A stretch of DNA of 64,000 bases, taken from NCBI RefSeq assembly GCF_013410665.1, contig NZ_JACCFM010000001.1, positions 1,736,001-1,800,000 of the forward strand. The letters run 5' to 3'. Under the pieces are notes generated by a model that was given only the letters and a program-made list of their open reading frames with translations, did not search any database and had not been told where the DNA came from. The first letter of the stretch is position 1. Every line of letters begins with the position of its first letter. The DNA comes from Leifsonia psychrotolerans (GTDB lineage Bacteria > Actinomycetota > Actinomycetes > Actinomycetales > Microbacteriaceae). This document shows, piece after piece, positions 33,175 to 42,801 of this stretch. A program made the translations under genes and the position numbers.

Positions 33175-34416
33175 TCATTTCGCGGTCGCCTCCACGGGAG
33201 CCTGGCCCGGAGTCTTCTTCCGCTTGTGCACACCCGGTGTGGGCAACCGGAAGATTGAGCGTACGAGCGGCGGTGCGGCGATGAACAGCACGATGATGGC
33301 CTGAAGCACCAGGACGATGTCCACATCGATCCCCTGCGCCGCTTGCATCCGGTAGCCGCCGGACTGGAATACCCCGAACAGGGTACCGGCCCAGAAGATT
33401 CCCCACGGCTGGTTACGACCCAGCAGAGCAACGGTGATTGCGCTGAACCCGATTCCGCCATCGAGGGCGTTGGTGAAACCGGTCGTGGTCTGACCCAGCA
33501 CCTGGTACGCACCGGCGAAACCGACCAGAGCTCCCGAGACCAACATTGTGTAAATCGTCACGCGTTTCACACTGATGCCCGCGAATCGTGCGGCCTTGGG
33601 ATTGAAGCCGACTGCGCGAAAACTGTAGCCGAGCGACGAGCGGCTCATCAGCCACCAGGCGAAGAGTGTGAGCGCGATCACCGCGACGAAGCCAAGATTC
33701 AGCGGGAACTGCGACCCTCCGAGATCGGGGAAGACCGCGGTGGAAGATTCCGGGGGGCTGATCGGGTTGTTCGATCCGGGCGCCTTCAGCACCGTGCTGA
33801 GCAGATAGCTCAACAGGTAGTAGGCAATGTAGTTGAGCATGATCGTCACGATCACCTCATGGGCTCCGGTCGTGGCCTTCAATACCCCGGCGATACCGGC
33901 CCAGACCGCCCCGCCGACCAGAGCGAAGATGACCGCGACGAGCAGGTGGAGGCCGACCGGCAATGGGAGGGATGAGCCGATCCAGCCGGCCAGTGCGCCG
34001 CCGATCAACATTTGGCCCTGACCACCGATATTGAAGATTCCCGCTTGGAACCCGATGCCAATTCCGAGACCCGCCGCGATCAGCGGGGTGGCATAACTCA
34101 GACTGTTGAGCAGAGAGCTGATCCCGGCGTCGAACGTGGGCTGGCTGAAGTCGTAGACCCCGCCCTGGAACAGCGACGAATAGGCTCCGCCGACTGCCCG
34201 TCCGATGGCTTCGAACGTGGCGAGGGGTTGGGCGAAGAAATACCCGGCCGCCTGTTGCACCTGGGGGTTTGTCACGGCAATCAGAATCGCACCGACCACC
34301 AGGGAGGCAAAGATCGCCAGAACGGTGACCGCCGCCGAGCCGCCGGCCCACTCGCGGATCAGGCGCCGTGAACGTGAGTCCTCGGTCACCGCGGGAGTGC
34401 CGCTCTCGACGCTCAT
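33175..34416 (-). CDS. nucleoside ABC transporter permease 1 (NupP-like)
   Basis: A 413 aa membrane subunit of the same family, with eight to ten hydrophobic segments. Recognisable stretches are FQAGIFNIGGQGQMLIGGAL, TTGAHEVIVTIMLNYIAYYL and AVGFNPKAARFAGISVKRV. The cytosolic N-terminus is basic, and the C-terminal tail is Lys-rich. Its ATG overlaps the end of the ATPase gene by 4 bp (ATGA), which argues for coupled translation. It forms a heterodimeric channel with the NupQ-like protein. Confidence 0.9.
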   Translation of the reverse strand: MSVESGTPAVTEDSRSRRLIREWAGGSAAVTVLAIFASLVVGAILIAVTNPQVQQAAGYFFAQPLATFEAIGRAVGGAYSSLFQGGVYDFSQPTFDAGISSLLNSLSYATPLIAAGLGIGIGFQAGIFNIGGQGQMLIGGALAGWIGSSLPLPVGLHLLVAVIFALVGGAVWAGIAGVLKATTGAHEVIVTIMLNYIAYYLLSYLLSTVLKAPGSNNPISPPESSTAVFPDLGGSQFPLNLGFVAVIALTLFAWWLMSRSSLGYSFRAVGFNPKAARFAGISVKRVTIYTMLVSGALVGFAGAYQVLGQTTTGFTNALDGGIGFSAITVALLGRNQPWGIFWAGTLFGVFQSGGYRMQAAQGIDVDIVLVLQAIIVLFIAAPPLVRSIFRLPTPGVHKRKKTPGQAPVEATAK

Positions 34417-35933
34417 GAGAGGCTGTCCACTCCGGCCGGCATCTCGCCCGCCATCATCAGTCCCAGGGTTTCCCGGGAGGTGTCACTGGCGACGATCCCG
34501 ACGATCACGCCGCGGTACATCACGGCGATCCGGTCGGCCAGCGCGACCACCTCATCCAACTCGGTGGATACGACGATGACCGGAATACCGGTGTCCCTCG
34601 TCGCCACGACCCGCTCATGGATGAATTCGATCGACCCGACATCCAGACCCCGGGTGGGCTGCGCCGCCACGAACAGGCTCAGCTCGCGACTGAGTTCCCG
34701 CGCCAGCACCACCTTTTGCTGGTTGCCGCCGGAGAGCCGCCCGACCGGGGTCGTCACATCCGGCGCGCGCACATCGAACTCGGTCATTTTCTTTCGCGCA
34801 AAATCACGCAACGTCGTCAACTGCAGGCTTCCACGCCGGGCAAACGGCCGCTGGTAGAACCGGTCGAGGATCAAATTTTCGGCAATGGTGAATTCGGAGA
34901 CCAGGCCGTCCTCCTGCCGATCCTCCGGGATGAATCCCGCTCCCGAGTTCAAGACGGCACGCACGCTCATGCCGTGCAGGTTCTTCCCGTTCAGCGTAAT
35001 CGTGCCGGTGACGCTGCGCTGAAGTCCGAACAGCGCCTCGGTCAATTCGGTTTGGCCGTTGCCTTGAACGCCGGCGATTGCGAGTATTTCGCCCGCCCGC
35101 ACCTCAAAACTGACATGGTCGACAACGGTCTGTCCGCGCGCGTCGACCACGGTCAGATCGTTGACGACGAGCGAGGTCGCACCGGGGGACGCCGGCTCTT
35201 TTGACACCGTCAGTTGCACGGCATGGCCGACCATCATCGATGCCATCTCTACGTTCGAAGCGGTCGGGGCCACCTCCCCCACCACCTTTCCCAGTCGCAC
35301 CACCGTGATCCGGTCGGCCACTTCGCGGACTTCCCGCAGCTTGTGCGTAATGAAAACGATTGCGGTACCGGCGGCCTTCAGCTGTCGCATGATCGCCATG
35401 AGCTCGTCGGTCTCCTGGGGGGTCAGCACCGCCGTCGGCTCATCGAAGACCAGAATCGTGGCGTCTCGAGAGAGAGCCTTGATGATCTCGACCCGCTGTT
35501 GGACACCGACCGGCAGATCCTCGATGAGCGCATCCGGGTCGATGTCGAAACCGAACCGGGCGGCGATCTCGCGAACTTTGGCGCGTGCGGCGGGCAAATT
35601 CAGGCGCCCCCCGAACGTGGTCGGCTCGTTGCCGAGCATCAGGTTCTCAGCGACCGTGAACACCGGGATCAGCATGAAGTGCTGGTGGACCATGCCGATT
35701 CCCGCACGGATAGCGTCTCCGGGCCCGGTGTAATTCTGGACAACCCCGTCGATCAGAACCTCGCCCTCGTCGGCCTGCAAGAGGCCGTAGAGCACATTCA
35801 TCAGGGTTGACTTTCCGGCACCGTTTTCACCCAGCAGACAGTGGATCTCTCCCGCATCAACCATCAGATCGATGTGATCGTTCGCGACCAGCGTGCCGAA
35901 CCGTTTGGTGACCCCTCGCAGCTCGAGTTTCAT
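34413..35933 (-). CDS. nucleoside ABC transporter ATP-binding protein (NupO-like)
   Basis: A 506 aa ATPase with two fused ABC domains, as in sugar and nucleoside importers. Domain 1 has LLGENGAGKSTLMNVLYGL (Walker A), LPVGVQQRVEIIKAL in place of the canonical signature, and ILVFDEPTAVLTPQE. Domain 2 has the degenerate GVQGNGQTELTEALFGL, a full LSGGNQQKVVLAREL and AAQPTRGLDVG. Such asymmetry is normal for this family. It lies 57 bp downstream of the bmpA-like gene and overlaps nupP by 4 bp. Confidence 0.92.
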   Translation of the reverse strand: MKLELRGVTKRFGTLVANDHIDLMVDAGEIHCLLGENGAGKSTLMNVLYGLLQADEGEVLIDGVVQNYTGPGDAIRAGIGMVHQHFMLIPVFTVAENLMLGNEPTTFGGRLNLPAARAKVREIAARFGFDIDPDALIEDLPVGVQQRVEIIKALSRDATILVFDEPTAVLTPQETDELMAIMRQLKAAGTAIVFITHKLREVREVADRITVVRLGKVVGEVAPTASNVEMASMMVGHAVQLTVSKEPASPGATSLVVNDLTVVDARGQTVVDHVSFEVRAGEILAIAGVQGNGQTELTEALFGLQRSVTGTITLNGKNLHGMSVRAVLNSGAGFIPEDRQEDGLVSEFTIAENLILDRFYQRPFARRGSLQLTTLRDFARKKMTEFDVRAPDVTTPVGRLSGGNQQKVVLARELSRELSLFVAAQPTRGLDVGSIEFIHERVVATRDTGIPVIVVSTELDEVVALADRIAVMYRGVIVGIVASDTSRETLGLMMAGEMPAGVDSLS

Positions 35934-35990
35934 CTCACGCGCTCCCGGTATCAGTTTGCTCGGTGGTGCGGCGCACTCGGCGCGAGAACA

Positions 35991-37082
35991 TCAACCGGCG
36001 AAGGCGGATGGAGAAGCAACGGGGATGGACCCGTCGATGATGCCAGCTTGAATCGTCTTCAACTCGGCGGTCAAGGTGCTCGGAATCTTCGACGCGAAGT
36101 CGTGGAACGGTGACAGTCCAACGCCGTCATTCTTGAGAGTGCCCACATAGGGGCTGTTGTCGAATGTGCTCGTCGAGGCGGACTGCTCGACAACTGTCGC
36201 GACGGTGGGTTGGATGTTCTTGAGGATCGAAGTCAGAACCAAGTCCTGGTAGCCGTTCGTGTCGGTGAGGAAGATATCGGCGTCCACGCCTTCCAAGACT
36301 GCGGGCGTCCCGGCCGAGCGGATCGCCGCTCCGGCGCCTTGGTAGAGCGAACCGGCGACCGGCACGATCACGTCCGCGCCCTGCCCGATCAGGTTCGTCG
36401 CGATCGTCTTGGAGGCGTTCTGGTCGGTGAAGTTGCCCACGAAGGTACCCTTCTGCGTGGCCTCATCCCAGCCGAGAACCTTCACAGTGGCGTTGTTCTT
36501 CTTGTTGTAGTACTGCACGCCGTCCCAAAAACCGTCCATGTAAATCGTCACAGACGGAAGTTCCTGGCCGCCATAGGTTGCCACAACACCGGTCTTGCTG
36601 AAGGCCGCCGCCGCATAACCGCCGAGGAAGGCCGATTCATTCGTGTTGTAGACGACTGGCTTCACATTGGGCAGCTTGATCGAGTTGTCGTCGATCATCG
36701 CGAAGTCTGTCTTCGGGTTCGCCGCCGCAGCGGTCTGTACAGCCGCGACAAGGTTGAACCCGCTGGCGACGATGATGTTGCATTTCTGGGCGACCAGCTC
36801 GTTCACGTTCGGAACGTAGTCGCTGGGTGATTTGGATTCGACTTTCTTCGAGGTCGACCCGAGTTTGGTCGCGGCTTGCTGAACGCCCTGCAACCCGAGC
36901 TGGTTGAAAGAGTGGTCGTTGAACCCGGCAGTGTCGGACACGATGCAGGGCAGGTAGTTGGACGAGCCCGCCGCGCTCTGGCTCGGTGTCGCGGAGGGAG
37001 CGGGGGCACACCCCGCCAGTACCGCGGCGATCGACAGCCCGACGATTCCGACCGAAAGTAGCTTCAAATTCTTGAGTGACAT
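35991..37082 (-). CDS. BmpA/Med-type substrate-binding lipoprotein
   Basis: A 363 aa exported lipoprotein. The signal peptide runs to the lipobox LAGC with Cys25. The BMP domain carries CIVSDTAGFNDHSFNQLGLQG, VPNVNELVAQKCNIIVASGF, YGGQELPSVTIYMDGFWDG and IVPVAGSLYQGAGAAI. Homologues bind purine nucleosides; the linked two-ABC ATPase and two permeases make a complete BmpA-NupOPQ importer. It is the first gene of the unit. The 188 bp before it, up to ispE, hold its promoter region, where I see no clear riboswitch. Confidence 0.92.
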   Translation of the reverse strand: MSLKNLKLLSVGIVGLSIAAVLAGCAPAPSATPSQSAAGSSNYLPCIVSDTAGFNDHSFNQLGLQGVQQAATKLGSTSKKVESKSPSDYVPNVNELVAQKCNIIVASGFNLVAAVQTAAAANPKTDFAMIDDNSIKLPNVKPVVYNTNESAFLGGYAAAAFSKTGVVATYGGQELPSVTIYMDGFWDGVQYYNKKNNATVKVLGWDEATQKGTFVGNFTDQNASKTIATNLIGQGADVIVPVAGSLYQGAGAAIRSAGTPAVLEGVDADIFLTDTNGYQDLVLTSILKNIQPTVATVVEQSASTSTFDNSPYVGTLKNDGVGLSPFHDFASKIPSTLTAELKTIQAGIIDGSIPVASPSAFAG

Positions 37083-37270
37083 GGGAACTCTCCGTCATGG
37101 TTCCAGAAATTGCTCTCAGAGCGCCGGATGGACGAAAGTGAGGGGGTCGAAGGGCCCCTGATCCACGAGGTCTGGCGCGTAGTGATGCTACTACCGGGGG
37201 GCGTGAGTGCAAGGTCGGCGGGCTCCCATGTAAGGATTCTCATCCACGGCGACGGCGTCCCGCGCGCGCT

Positions 37271-38209
37271 CTACGCGTCGTGGATCAGGCGGGCGCCGTG
37301 CACGGGTCCGGTGGCGCGCACCGCATGGATACGCAGCGCCGAAAGCGCGACCTGCAGTTCGAGCGCACTGTCGGTATCCGCCACCAAAAACGCGACAGTC
37401 GGACCCGAACCGGAGAGAATCCCGGCCAACGCGCCGTTCTCTTCGCCCAATTCGAGCACCCGGGCCAGGCCCGGCGCCAGGTGCAGCGCGGGCGCCTGAA
37501 GGTCGTTGGAGAGCGTCTCCGCGAGCATCGCCGGCTCACCGGCCCGCAGCGCCTGCAACACATGTGCATCGACGCTCGGTTGCATGATGGCCGGAAAGAT
37601 GTCTTGAGCGTGGCGGTCACGGTGCCGGTCGAGTTCGGCGTACACGCCCGGCGTCGACAGGCCGAAGTCGGCGAGGGCCAACACCCAGTGGAACTGGCCC
37701 TTGGCCAGGGCCGGACTCAGCTGGTCGCCCCGCCCCGTGCCGATAGCCGTGCCCCCCATGAACGCGAACGGCACGTCGGCGCCGAGTGTCGCAGCGATCG
37801 CCAGCAGTTCCTCTTTGCTCACCGCGGTTCCCCACAGCGCATCGCACGCGAGAAGAGTGGCCGCGGCATCCGCGGAGCCACCGCCCATGCCGCCGGCGAT
37901 GGGGACGTTTTTCGAGATAACGAGACGCACTCCCCCGCGGAACCCCGTCTTGCGCGCCAACGCTCTGGCCGCTTTGATCGCGAGGTTGCTGCCGTCGGTC
38001 ACCAGATCAGAGGTGTCGATCGAACCGCTGAACTCCACCGAGAAATCGTCGGCCGGATACGCCCACACGTCTTCATAGAGCGAGACGGCTTGAAAGGCCG
38101 TCGCGAGCTCGTGGTAGCCGTCGTCTTGCAGACTCCCGACTTTCAGAAACACATTGATCTTGCCCGGCGCTCTCGCATGGACAACCGTGGAGGCCTCCGG
38201 GATCATCAT
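37271..38209 (-). CDS. ispE: 4-diphosphocytidyl-2-C-methyl-D-erythritol kinase
   Basis: A GHMP kinase of the MEP isoprenoid pathway (312 aa), phosphorylating CDP-ME. The N-terminus [16 protein letters not shown] contains the substrate lysine and asparagine motif. The ATP-binding glycine loop is [19 protein letters not shown] (about 107-125), and the C-terminal GHMP motif is [16 protein letters not shown]. It lies 79 bp downstream of rsmA in the conserved metG-tatD-rsmA-ispE order. Complete; no anomalies. Confidence 0.96.
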   Translation of the reverse strand: MMIPEASTVVHARAPGKINVFLKVGSLQDDGYHELATAFQAVSLYEDVWAYPADDFSVEFSGSIDTSDLVTDGSNLAIKAARALARKTGFRGGVRLVISKNVPIAGGMGGGSADAAATLLACDALWGTAVSKEELLAIAATLGADVPFAFMGGTAIGTGRGDQLSPALAKGQFHWVLALADFGLSTPGVYAELDRHRDRHAQDIFPAIMQPSVDAHVLQALRAGEPAMLAETLSNDLQAPALHLAPGLARVLELGEENGALAGILSGSGPTVAFLVADTDSALELQVALSALRIHAVRATGPVHGARLIHDA

Positions 38210-38288
38210 GTTTCTAACCTAGCTCAGCGCCCAAGCGCTCTCTGACGCTGACCGGTTGGCCAGCGATCACGCCAGCGCACCCGACGAC

Positions 38289-39212
38289 TCAGTCGGTCGG
38301 CCACGCCCGGGCGATCGCCAGGAAGTCGTGAACCGTCAGTTGCTCGCCACGCGTCGTCGGGTCGATGCCCGCAGCAGTGATCACAGTGGATGCCGTTGCC
38401 GAATCACCGAGGAGCACCGACAACGACTGCCGCAACATCTTGCGACGCTGTTGGAAGGCAGCGTCGACGAGGGCAAACGTGGCCAACCGCAGTTCTTCAC
38501 TCTCGAGTTGCTCACCGCGGCGTTCGAAGGCCACAAGAATCGAGTCGACGTTCGGAACGGGCCAGAACACCTGGCGGCTCACCTTGCCGGCCGTGCGGAA
38601 GTCGCCATACCAGGCGGCCTTCACACTGGGGCTGCCGTAGACCTTTGACCCGGGAGGCGCCGCGAGGCGTTCGCCGACTTCGGCCTGCACCATGACGACG
38701 CCGGACCGGATCGAGGCAAAATTTTCGAGCAGGTGCAACAGCACCGGAACCGACACGTTATACGGCAGGTTCGCGACCAGGCAGGTCGGGTTGCCGGGCA
38801 GCTCGACGACACGCAACGCGTCGGCGTGCAACACGGTCAGCGGGACGCCGGGCTGCATGAGTTCGACGGTCAGCGGCAGTTGCTCGGCCAGGCGGGCGTC
38901 GATTTCGACGGCCACGACGCCAGCCCCCACCTCAGTGAGCCCGAGCGTGAGAGAGCCGAGACCCGGGCCGACCTCGACGACGGTGTCGCCCGGGGTGATC
39001 TGGGCGACCTTGACGATCCGCCGCACCGTGTTGGCGTCGATCACAAAGTTCTGACCGAGCTTCTTGGTGGGATTCACGCCGAGCATTTCGGCCAGATCAC
39101 GAATCTCGGCCGGGCCGAGCAACGCGCTGGGCGCCTTGGCCGGGGCCGCTGCGTGCCGGCCATGCTGAGGTTCTGCTGACTCCGCGGAGTCTGAATTGGT
39201 CGTCTCGCTCAT
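38289..39212 (-). CDS. rsmA: 16S rRNA dimethyladenosine transferase RsmA (KsgA)
   Basis: Dimethylates two adjacent adenosines near the 3' end of 16S rRNA using SAM. At 307 aa it has an N-terminal extension of about 35 low-complexity residues before the catalytic domain. The SAM motif is VVEVGPGLGSLTLGL. TKKLGQNFVIDANTVRRIV precedes it. The catalytic motif NLPYNVSVPVLLHLL is intact, and the C-terminal domain has FWPVPNVDSILVAF. Its ATG overlaps the stop of the tatD-like gene upstream of it by 4 bp, so they are co-translated. In many actinobacteria an rpf gene sits between tatD and rsmA; it is absent here. Confidence 0.96.
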   Translation of the reverse strand: MSETTNSDSAESAEPQHGRHAAAPAKAPSALLGPAEIRDLAEMLGVNPTKKLGQNFVIDANTVRRIVKVAQITPGDTVVEVGPGLGSLTLGLTEVGAGVVAVEIDARLAEQLPLTVELMQPGVPLTVLHADALRVVELPGNPTCLVANLPYNVSVPVLLHLLENFASIRSGVVMVQAEVGERLAAPPGSKVYGSPSVKAAWYGDFRTAGKVSRQVFWPVPNVDSILVAFERRGEQLESEELRLATFALVDAAFQQRRKMLRQSLSVLLGDSATASTVITAAGIDPTTRGEQLTVHDFLAIARAWPTD

Positions 39213-40156
39213 GCGATGCCTCCGATGGGCGTTCTCTCCTCGTCGGAGGGAGTGTGGGGGGCGGTCAGCGGCTGGGCATCCCAGCGGCCGTAGACAAGCT
39301 CGGTATTTGATGAGATTTGCGCTGCCAGCACCGAGACATCGGTCTGGAGATGGTCGGCCATGGCCCGCAGTGTGTTCGGGATGAGGTAGGGCGCGTTCGG
39401 CCTGCCGCGATACGGCATGGGCGTGAGGAAAGGGGCATCCGTCTCGACGAGCAGCAAGTCGCGCGGAGTAACGCTGAGAGCCTCACGCAGCGCCACTGAA
39501 TTCTTGAATGTCACCGTTCCTGAAAAGGAGAGGTACCAGCCGTGCTCGGCGCAGACCTTCGCCATCGCGGCATCGCCCGAATAGCAGTGGAACACCGTGC
39601 GCTCGGGAGCCCCTACCCGCAGCAACGTGCTGATGACCTCATCGTGCGCGTCACGATCGTGAATCTGCAGGGCCAGATTGTTGGCTTTGGCGATCTCAAT
39701 ATGCGCTTCAAACGAGCGATACTGGCTGGCCTGCCCCTCTTCGCCCGTGCGAAAGAAGTCGAGTCCGGTCTCGCCGACAGCGACAACGCGCGGCTGCGTC
39801 GCCAACTGGGCGATCTCGGCGAGGGCGTCATCGAGCGTGCCGGCCGCCTCATAAATCGGGGCTTCATTCGGATGGATGGCGACGGCCGCGAGCATGCGCG
39901 GCTCGATCGCCGCCATTGCGGCAGACCAGCGTGAGGTCGGCAGGTCGTTTCCGACCTGAATCACCCCGCGCACGCCCACGCTCGAGGCTCGGTCGAGCTG
40001 GTCAAGCCACGACAGAGGATCGTCGCCATCGGCAATTTCGAGGTGGGTGTGGTTGTCGTACACCCCGACAGTGAGCGGTTCAGGCAGTGGCGGGTAGCTG
40101 AGATCTCGCCCCTGGGTCTGCGCGCGTTTCCGAACGTGTTCGGGGTCGTTAGCCAA
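39209..40156 (-). CDS. TatD-family metal-dependent DNase/hydrolase
   Basis: A 315 aa TIM-barrel hydrolase. Metal-binding motifs seen are YDNHTHLE (near 40), AAVAIHPNEAPIYE, VAVGETGLDFFRTGEEGQ, QIHDRDAHDEVI, VFHCYSGD and LLVETDAPFLTP. I chose the TTG at 40156, which overlaps the metG stop by 8 bp and has GAGG seven bases before it; this gives LANDPEHVRKRAQTQGRD, an N-terminus usual for the family. No ATG lies between there and the metal motif. Family members act on DNA 3' ends or as D-aminoacyl-tRNA deacylases; the substrate here is not known. Confidence 0.9.
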   Translation of the reverse strand: MANDPEHVRKRAQTQGRDLSYPPLPEPLTVGVYDNHTHLEIADGDDPLSWLDQLDRASSVGVRGVIQVGNDLPTSRWSAAMAAIEPRMLAAVAIHPNEAPIYEAAGTLDDALAEIAQLATQPRVVAVGETGLDFFRTGEEGQASQYRSFEAHIEIAKANNLALQIHDRDAHDEVISTLLRVGAPERTVFHCYSGDAAMAKVCAEHGWYLSFSGTVTFKNSVALREALSVTPRDLLLVETDAPFLTPMPYRGRPNAPYLIPNTLRAMADHLQTDVSVLAAQISSNTELVYGRWDAQPLTAPHTPSDEERTPIGGIA

Positions 40157-41717
40157 CGGGCGCCTCGATGCGCGGGAACAGTGCCTCAAGGGTGCCGACG
40201 CGACCGGAGCCGGTCCATTCCCAGGCCGTATCGATGCGCTGGTCGGTGACGAGACCGGTGCCGCCGAGAGCGGTCCACAGCTTGGCGGTCGCAACGGGGA
40301 TCACCGGCGAGAGCAGCACCGCGAGAGTGCCGACACCACGCACAGCTGTGTTGAGCACCGTTTCGAGGCGTTCCCGGTTGGCGGGATCCTTCGAGAGCGC
40401 CCACGGCTCCTGCGTGGTGATGTACCCGTTGAGTTCATCGACAAGCTCCCACACGCTCGCGAGTGCCTCATGAATGGCAAAGCGATCGATTGCTTCAGCT
40501 GCGGCATCCGTCGCCCGCTTCTCGGTGGCGCGAATCAGTGCGTCAGCCTCGGTCAGCGCACCGGCCGCGGGAATCGCACCCTCGCAGTAGCGGTTGACCA
40601 TGGCAATGACGCGGGACGCCAGGTTGCCGAAGCCGTTCGCCAGCTCGGACTGGTAGCGCGCCGAGAGGTCTTCCCACGAGAACGAACCGTCCTGGCCGAA
40701 GCTGATGGCGCGCATGAAGTAGTAACGGAAGGCGTCGGAACCGAACGTCTCGGTGATCTGACTCGGCGCAATGCCGGTGAGCTTCGACTTCGACATCTTC
40801 TCGCCGCCGACGAGCAGCCAGCCGTGACCGAACACCTTCTTCGGAACCTCGATGCCGGCGGCCATGAGCATGGCCGGCCAGATGACGGCGTGAAAGCGCA
40901 GGATGTCTTTACCGACGATGTGGGTGGCCGGCCAGAGGCGGGCGAACTTCTCGTCATCTTGGCCGTACCCGGCCGCGGTGATGTAGTTGAGCAGGGCGTC
41001 GAACCAGACATAGACGACGTGGCTTTCGTCCCATGGCACCTTGATGCCCCAGTCAAAGCTTGAGCGTGAGATCGACAGGTCGGTCAGGCCGTGCTTGACG
41101 AACGAGACGACCTCGTTGCGCGCGGATTCGGGCTGAATGAAGTCGGGGTTCTCGTCGTACAGCGCCAGCAGCCGGTCGGCGAACGCGCTCATGCGGAAGA
41201 AGTAATTCTTCTCGTGCAGCAGTTCGACGGGCTTTGAGTGGATCGCGCAGACCTGCTGCCCGGCGTAGTCCCCCGTGCCGGCGACGAGGTCACCCGGCTG
41301 CTTGTATTCCTCGCAGCCCACGCAATAGAAGCCCTCGAATTCGCCCGTGTAGATGTGACCTTCGTCGTGCAAATGCTGCACGAACTTGGCCGCATTCACC
41401 TCGTGGCGTGCATCGGTGGTTCGGATGAAATCATCATTGGCGATGTTCACGGTGCCGAGGAGCGGCTTCCACGCGGTCTCAACGAGACGGTCGGCCCACT
41501 CCTTGGGAGTCACGCCGTTCGCTACTGCCGTGCGCAGAATCTTCTGGCCGTGTTCGTCGGTTCCGGTGAGCAGCCACGCGTCGTCACCCGACTGGCGATG
41601 CCAGCGGGCGAGCACATCAGCGGCCACCTCCGTATAGGCGTGCCCGATGTGCGGAACATCATTCACGTAGAAGATCGGCGTGGTGATGTAGAAAGAGGAG
41701 CCGTCAGACATGCTCAT
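40149..41717 (-). CDS. metG: methionyl-tRNA synthetase
   Basis: Class I synthetase (522 aa, the short form without a C-terminal tRNA-binding EMAP domain). The ATP motifs are PHIGHAYTEVAADVLARW (HIGH) and GEKMSKSKLTGIAPS (KMSKS). A zinc-type knuckle YCVGCEEYKQPGD lies near 130. The anticodon domain includes NGFGNLASRVIAMVNRY. A second ATG two codons in (41711) may be the true start. It heads the metG-tatD-rsmA group, whose genes overlap end to end. Confidence 0.97.
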   Translation of the reverse strand: MSMSDGSSFYITTPIFYVNDVPHIGHAYTEVAADVLARWHRQSGDDAWLLTGTDEHGQKILRTAVANGVTPKEWADRLVETAWKPLLGTVNIANDDFIRTTDARHEVNAAKFVQHLHDEGHIYTGEFEGFYCVGCEEYKQPGDLVAGTGDYAGQQVCAIHSKPVELLHEKNYFFRMSAFADRLLALYDENPDFIQPESARNEVVSFVKHGLTDLSISRSSFDWGIKVPWDESHVVYVWFDALLNYITAAGYGQDDEKFARLWPATHIVGKDILRFHAVIWPAMLMAAGIEVPKKVFGHGWLLVGGEKMSKSKLTGIAPSQITETFGSDAFRYYFMRAISFGQDGSFSWEDLSARYQSELANGFGNLASRVIAMVNRYCEGAIPAAGALTEADALIRATEKRATDAAAEAIDRFAIHEALASVWELVDELNGYITTQEPWALSKDPANRERLETVLNTAVRGVGTLAVLLSPVIPVATAKLWTALGGTGLVTDQRIDTAWEWTGSGRVGTLEALFPRIEAPVG

Positions 41718-41749
41718 ATCTTATTGGAGCCCAGCGCATCGCTGTGCCG

Positions 41750-42751
41750 CTAGTCGATATCGCCTTCGACGTAGTGCGGATGCGGCTGTCCGCGCCGGTG
41801 CCCGAGGACCGGCGGAAGCGCCTCATGGGTATGCGGATACGGCGCCCGGTTCGGGTCATCTTTCATGGCTTCGCTCGCACGAATATCGACGGCGTGCACC
41901 TTTTGATGGGCGTATCCGACCGGCAGCATGCTCAACACGATCTTGCCGTGCGCGTGGCCGGCCTCCAGCTCTCGGTAGGCGTCTTGCACCTGGCCAAGCG
42001 GGTAAATGGCGGCGACGGGCACCGAGATCTGATGATTGGCCACCATCACCGCCACCTGGGCGAGTGCACGCTCATCGGTGGAATCGATCGTGACCAGACT
42101 CGGGCTGGCGTTGTGGTCGAGCTCGAAGTCGATACCGCCCGGAGCGAGGGCCGCGAGCCGTTCGGTGAGGTCCGGCCCGTGAGCGATCGGAATCACCCCG
42201 ATCTGGCGCAGATGGTCGAAATGTGACGGGCTCGCCGTTCCGATCACCGTCGCGCCGCGCAACCGAGCGAGTTGTGCCGCGATCCAGCCCACTCCTCCCG
42301 CCGACGCATGCACGAGGACGGTTTGGCCCGCCGCCGGATTCGCATCGGCCACGGCATTCCAGGCCAACGATGCCGCAACGAAGAGGCTGCCCGCAACTTC
42401 CCAGGGCAGATGATCGGGCTTGTGCAGAATATTACCGGCCGGCACGACCACGAAGTTGGCGTGCGAGGCGAGGATGGTGTGCCCGAACACGGCATCGTTT
42501 ACGGCCCATCCGGTCACCCCGCTGCCAATCGCCGAGATGAAGCCGGCAAAATCGCTGCCCTGCCCCACCGGAAAGGTAAGGGGGTACTCGCTCTGATACC
42601 GGCCCTCGCGCACCGCGGTCTCGGCCGGGTTGAGCCCCGCGGCCATCACCTCGACGACGACCTCGCCGTCGGCCGGTACCGGTCGCGTCATGGGCACGAG
42701 CTCAAGTACGTCAGGACCGCCGAACTGGGAGAACTTCACCGCGTGTGGCAT
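41750..42751 (-). CDS. zinc-independent medium-chain NADP-dependent oxidoreductase
   Basis: A 333 aa quinone-oxidoreductase-like MDR protein. The N-terminal GroES-like fold has MPHAVKFSQFGGPDVLELV and AAGLNPAETAVREGRY. The cofactor domain has AGQTVLVHASAGGVGWIAAQLARLRGATVIGTA split over about 145-175. It lacks the catalytic zinc cysteines of alcohol dehydrogenases. GGAGG lies 7 bp before the ATG at 42751, which fixes the start. Likely substrates are quinones or enones; nothing in the context narrows this. It stands between rsmI and metG and looks like an accessory insert in the backbone. Confidence 0.88.
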   Translation of the reverse strand: MPHAVKFSQFGGPDVLELVPMTRPVPADGEVVVEVMAAGLNPAETAVREGRYQSEYPLTFPVGQGSDFAGFISAIGSGVTGWAVNDAVFGHTILASHANFVVVPAGNILHKPDHLPWEVAGSLFVAASLAWNAVADANPAAGQTVLVHASAGGVGWIAAQLARLRGATVIGTASPSHFDHLRQIGVIPIAHGPDLTERLAALAPGGIDFELDHNASPSLVTIDSTDERALAQVAVMVANHQISVPVAAIYPLGQVQDAYRELEAGHAHGKIVLSMLPVGYAHQKVHAVDIRASEAMKDDPNRAPYPHTHEALPPVLGHRRGQPHPHYVEGDID

Positions 42752-42801
42752 CGTGCACCTCCGACCGAAACCCCCCACTGGGCTTCATGAGGATTACTCT
42801 A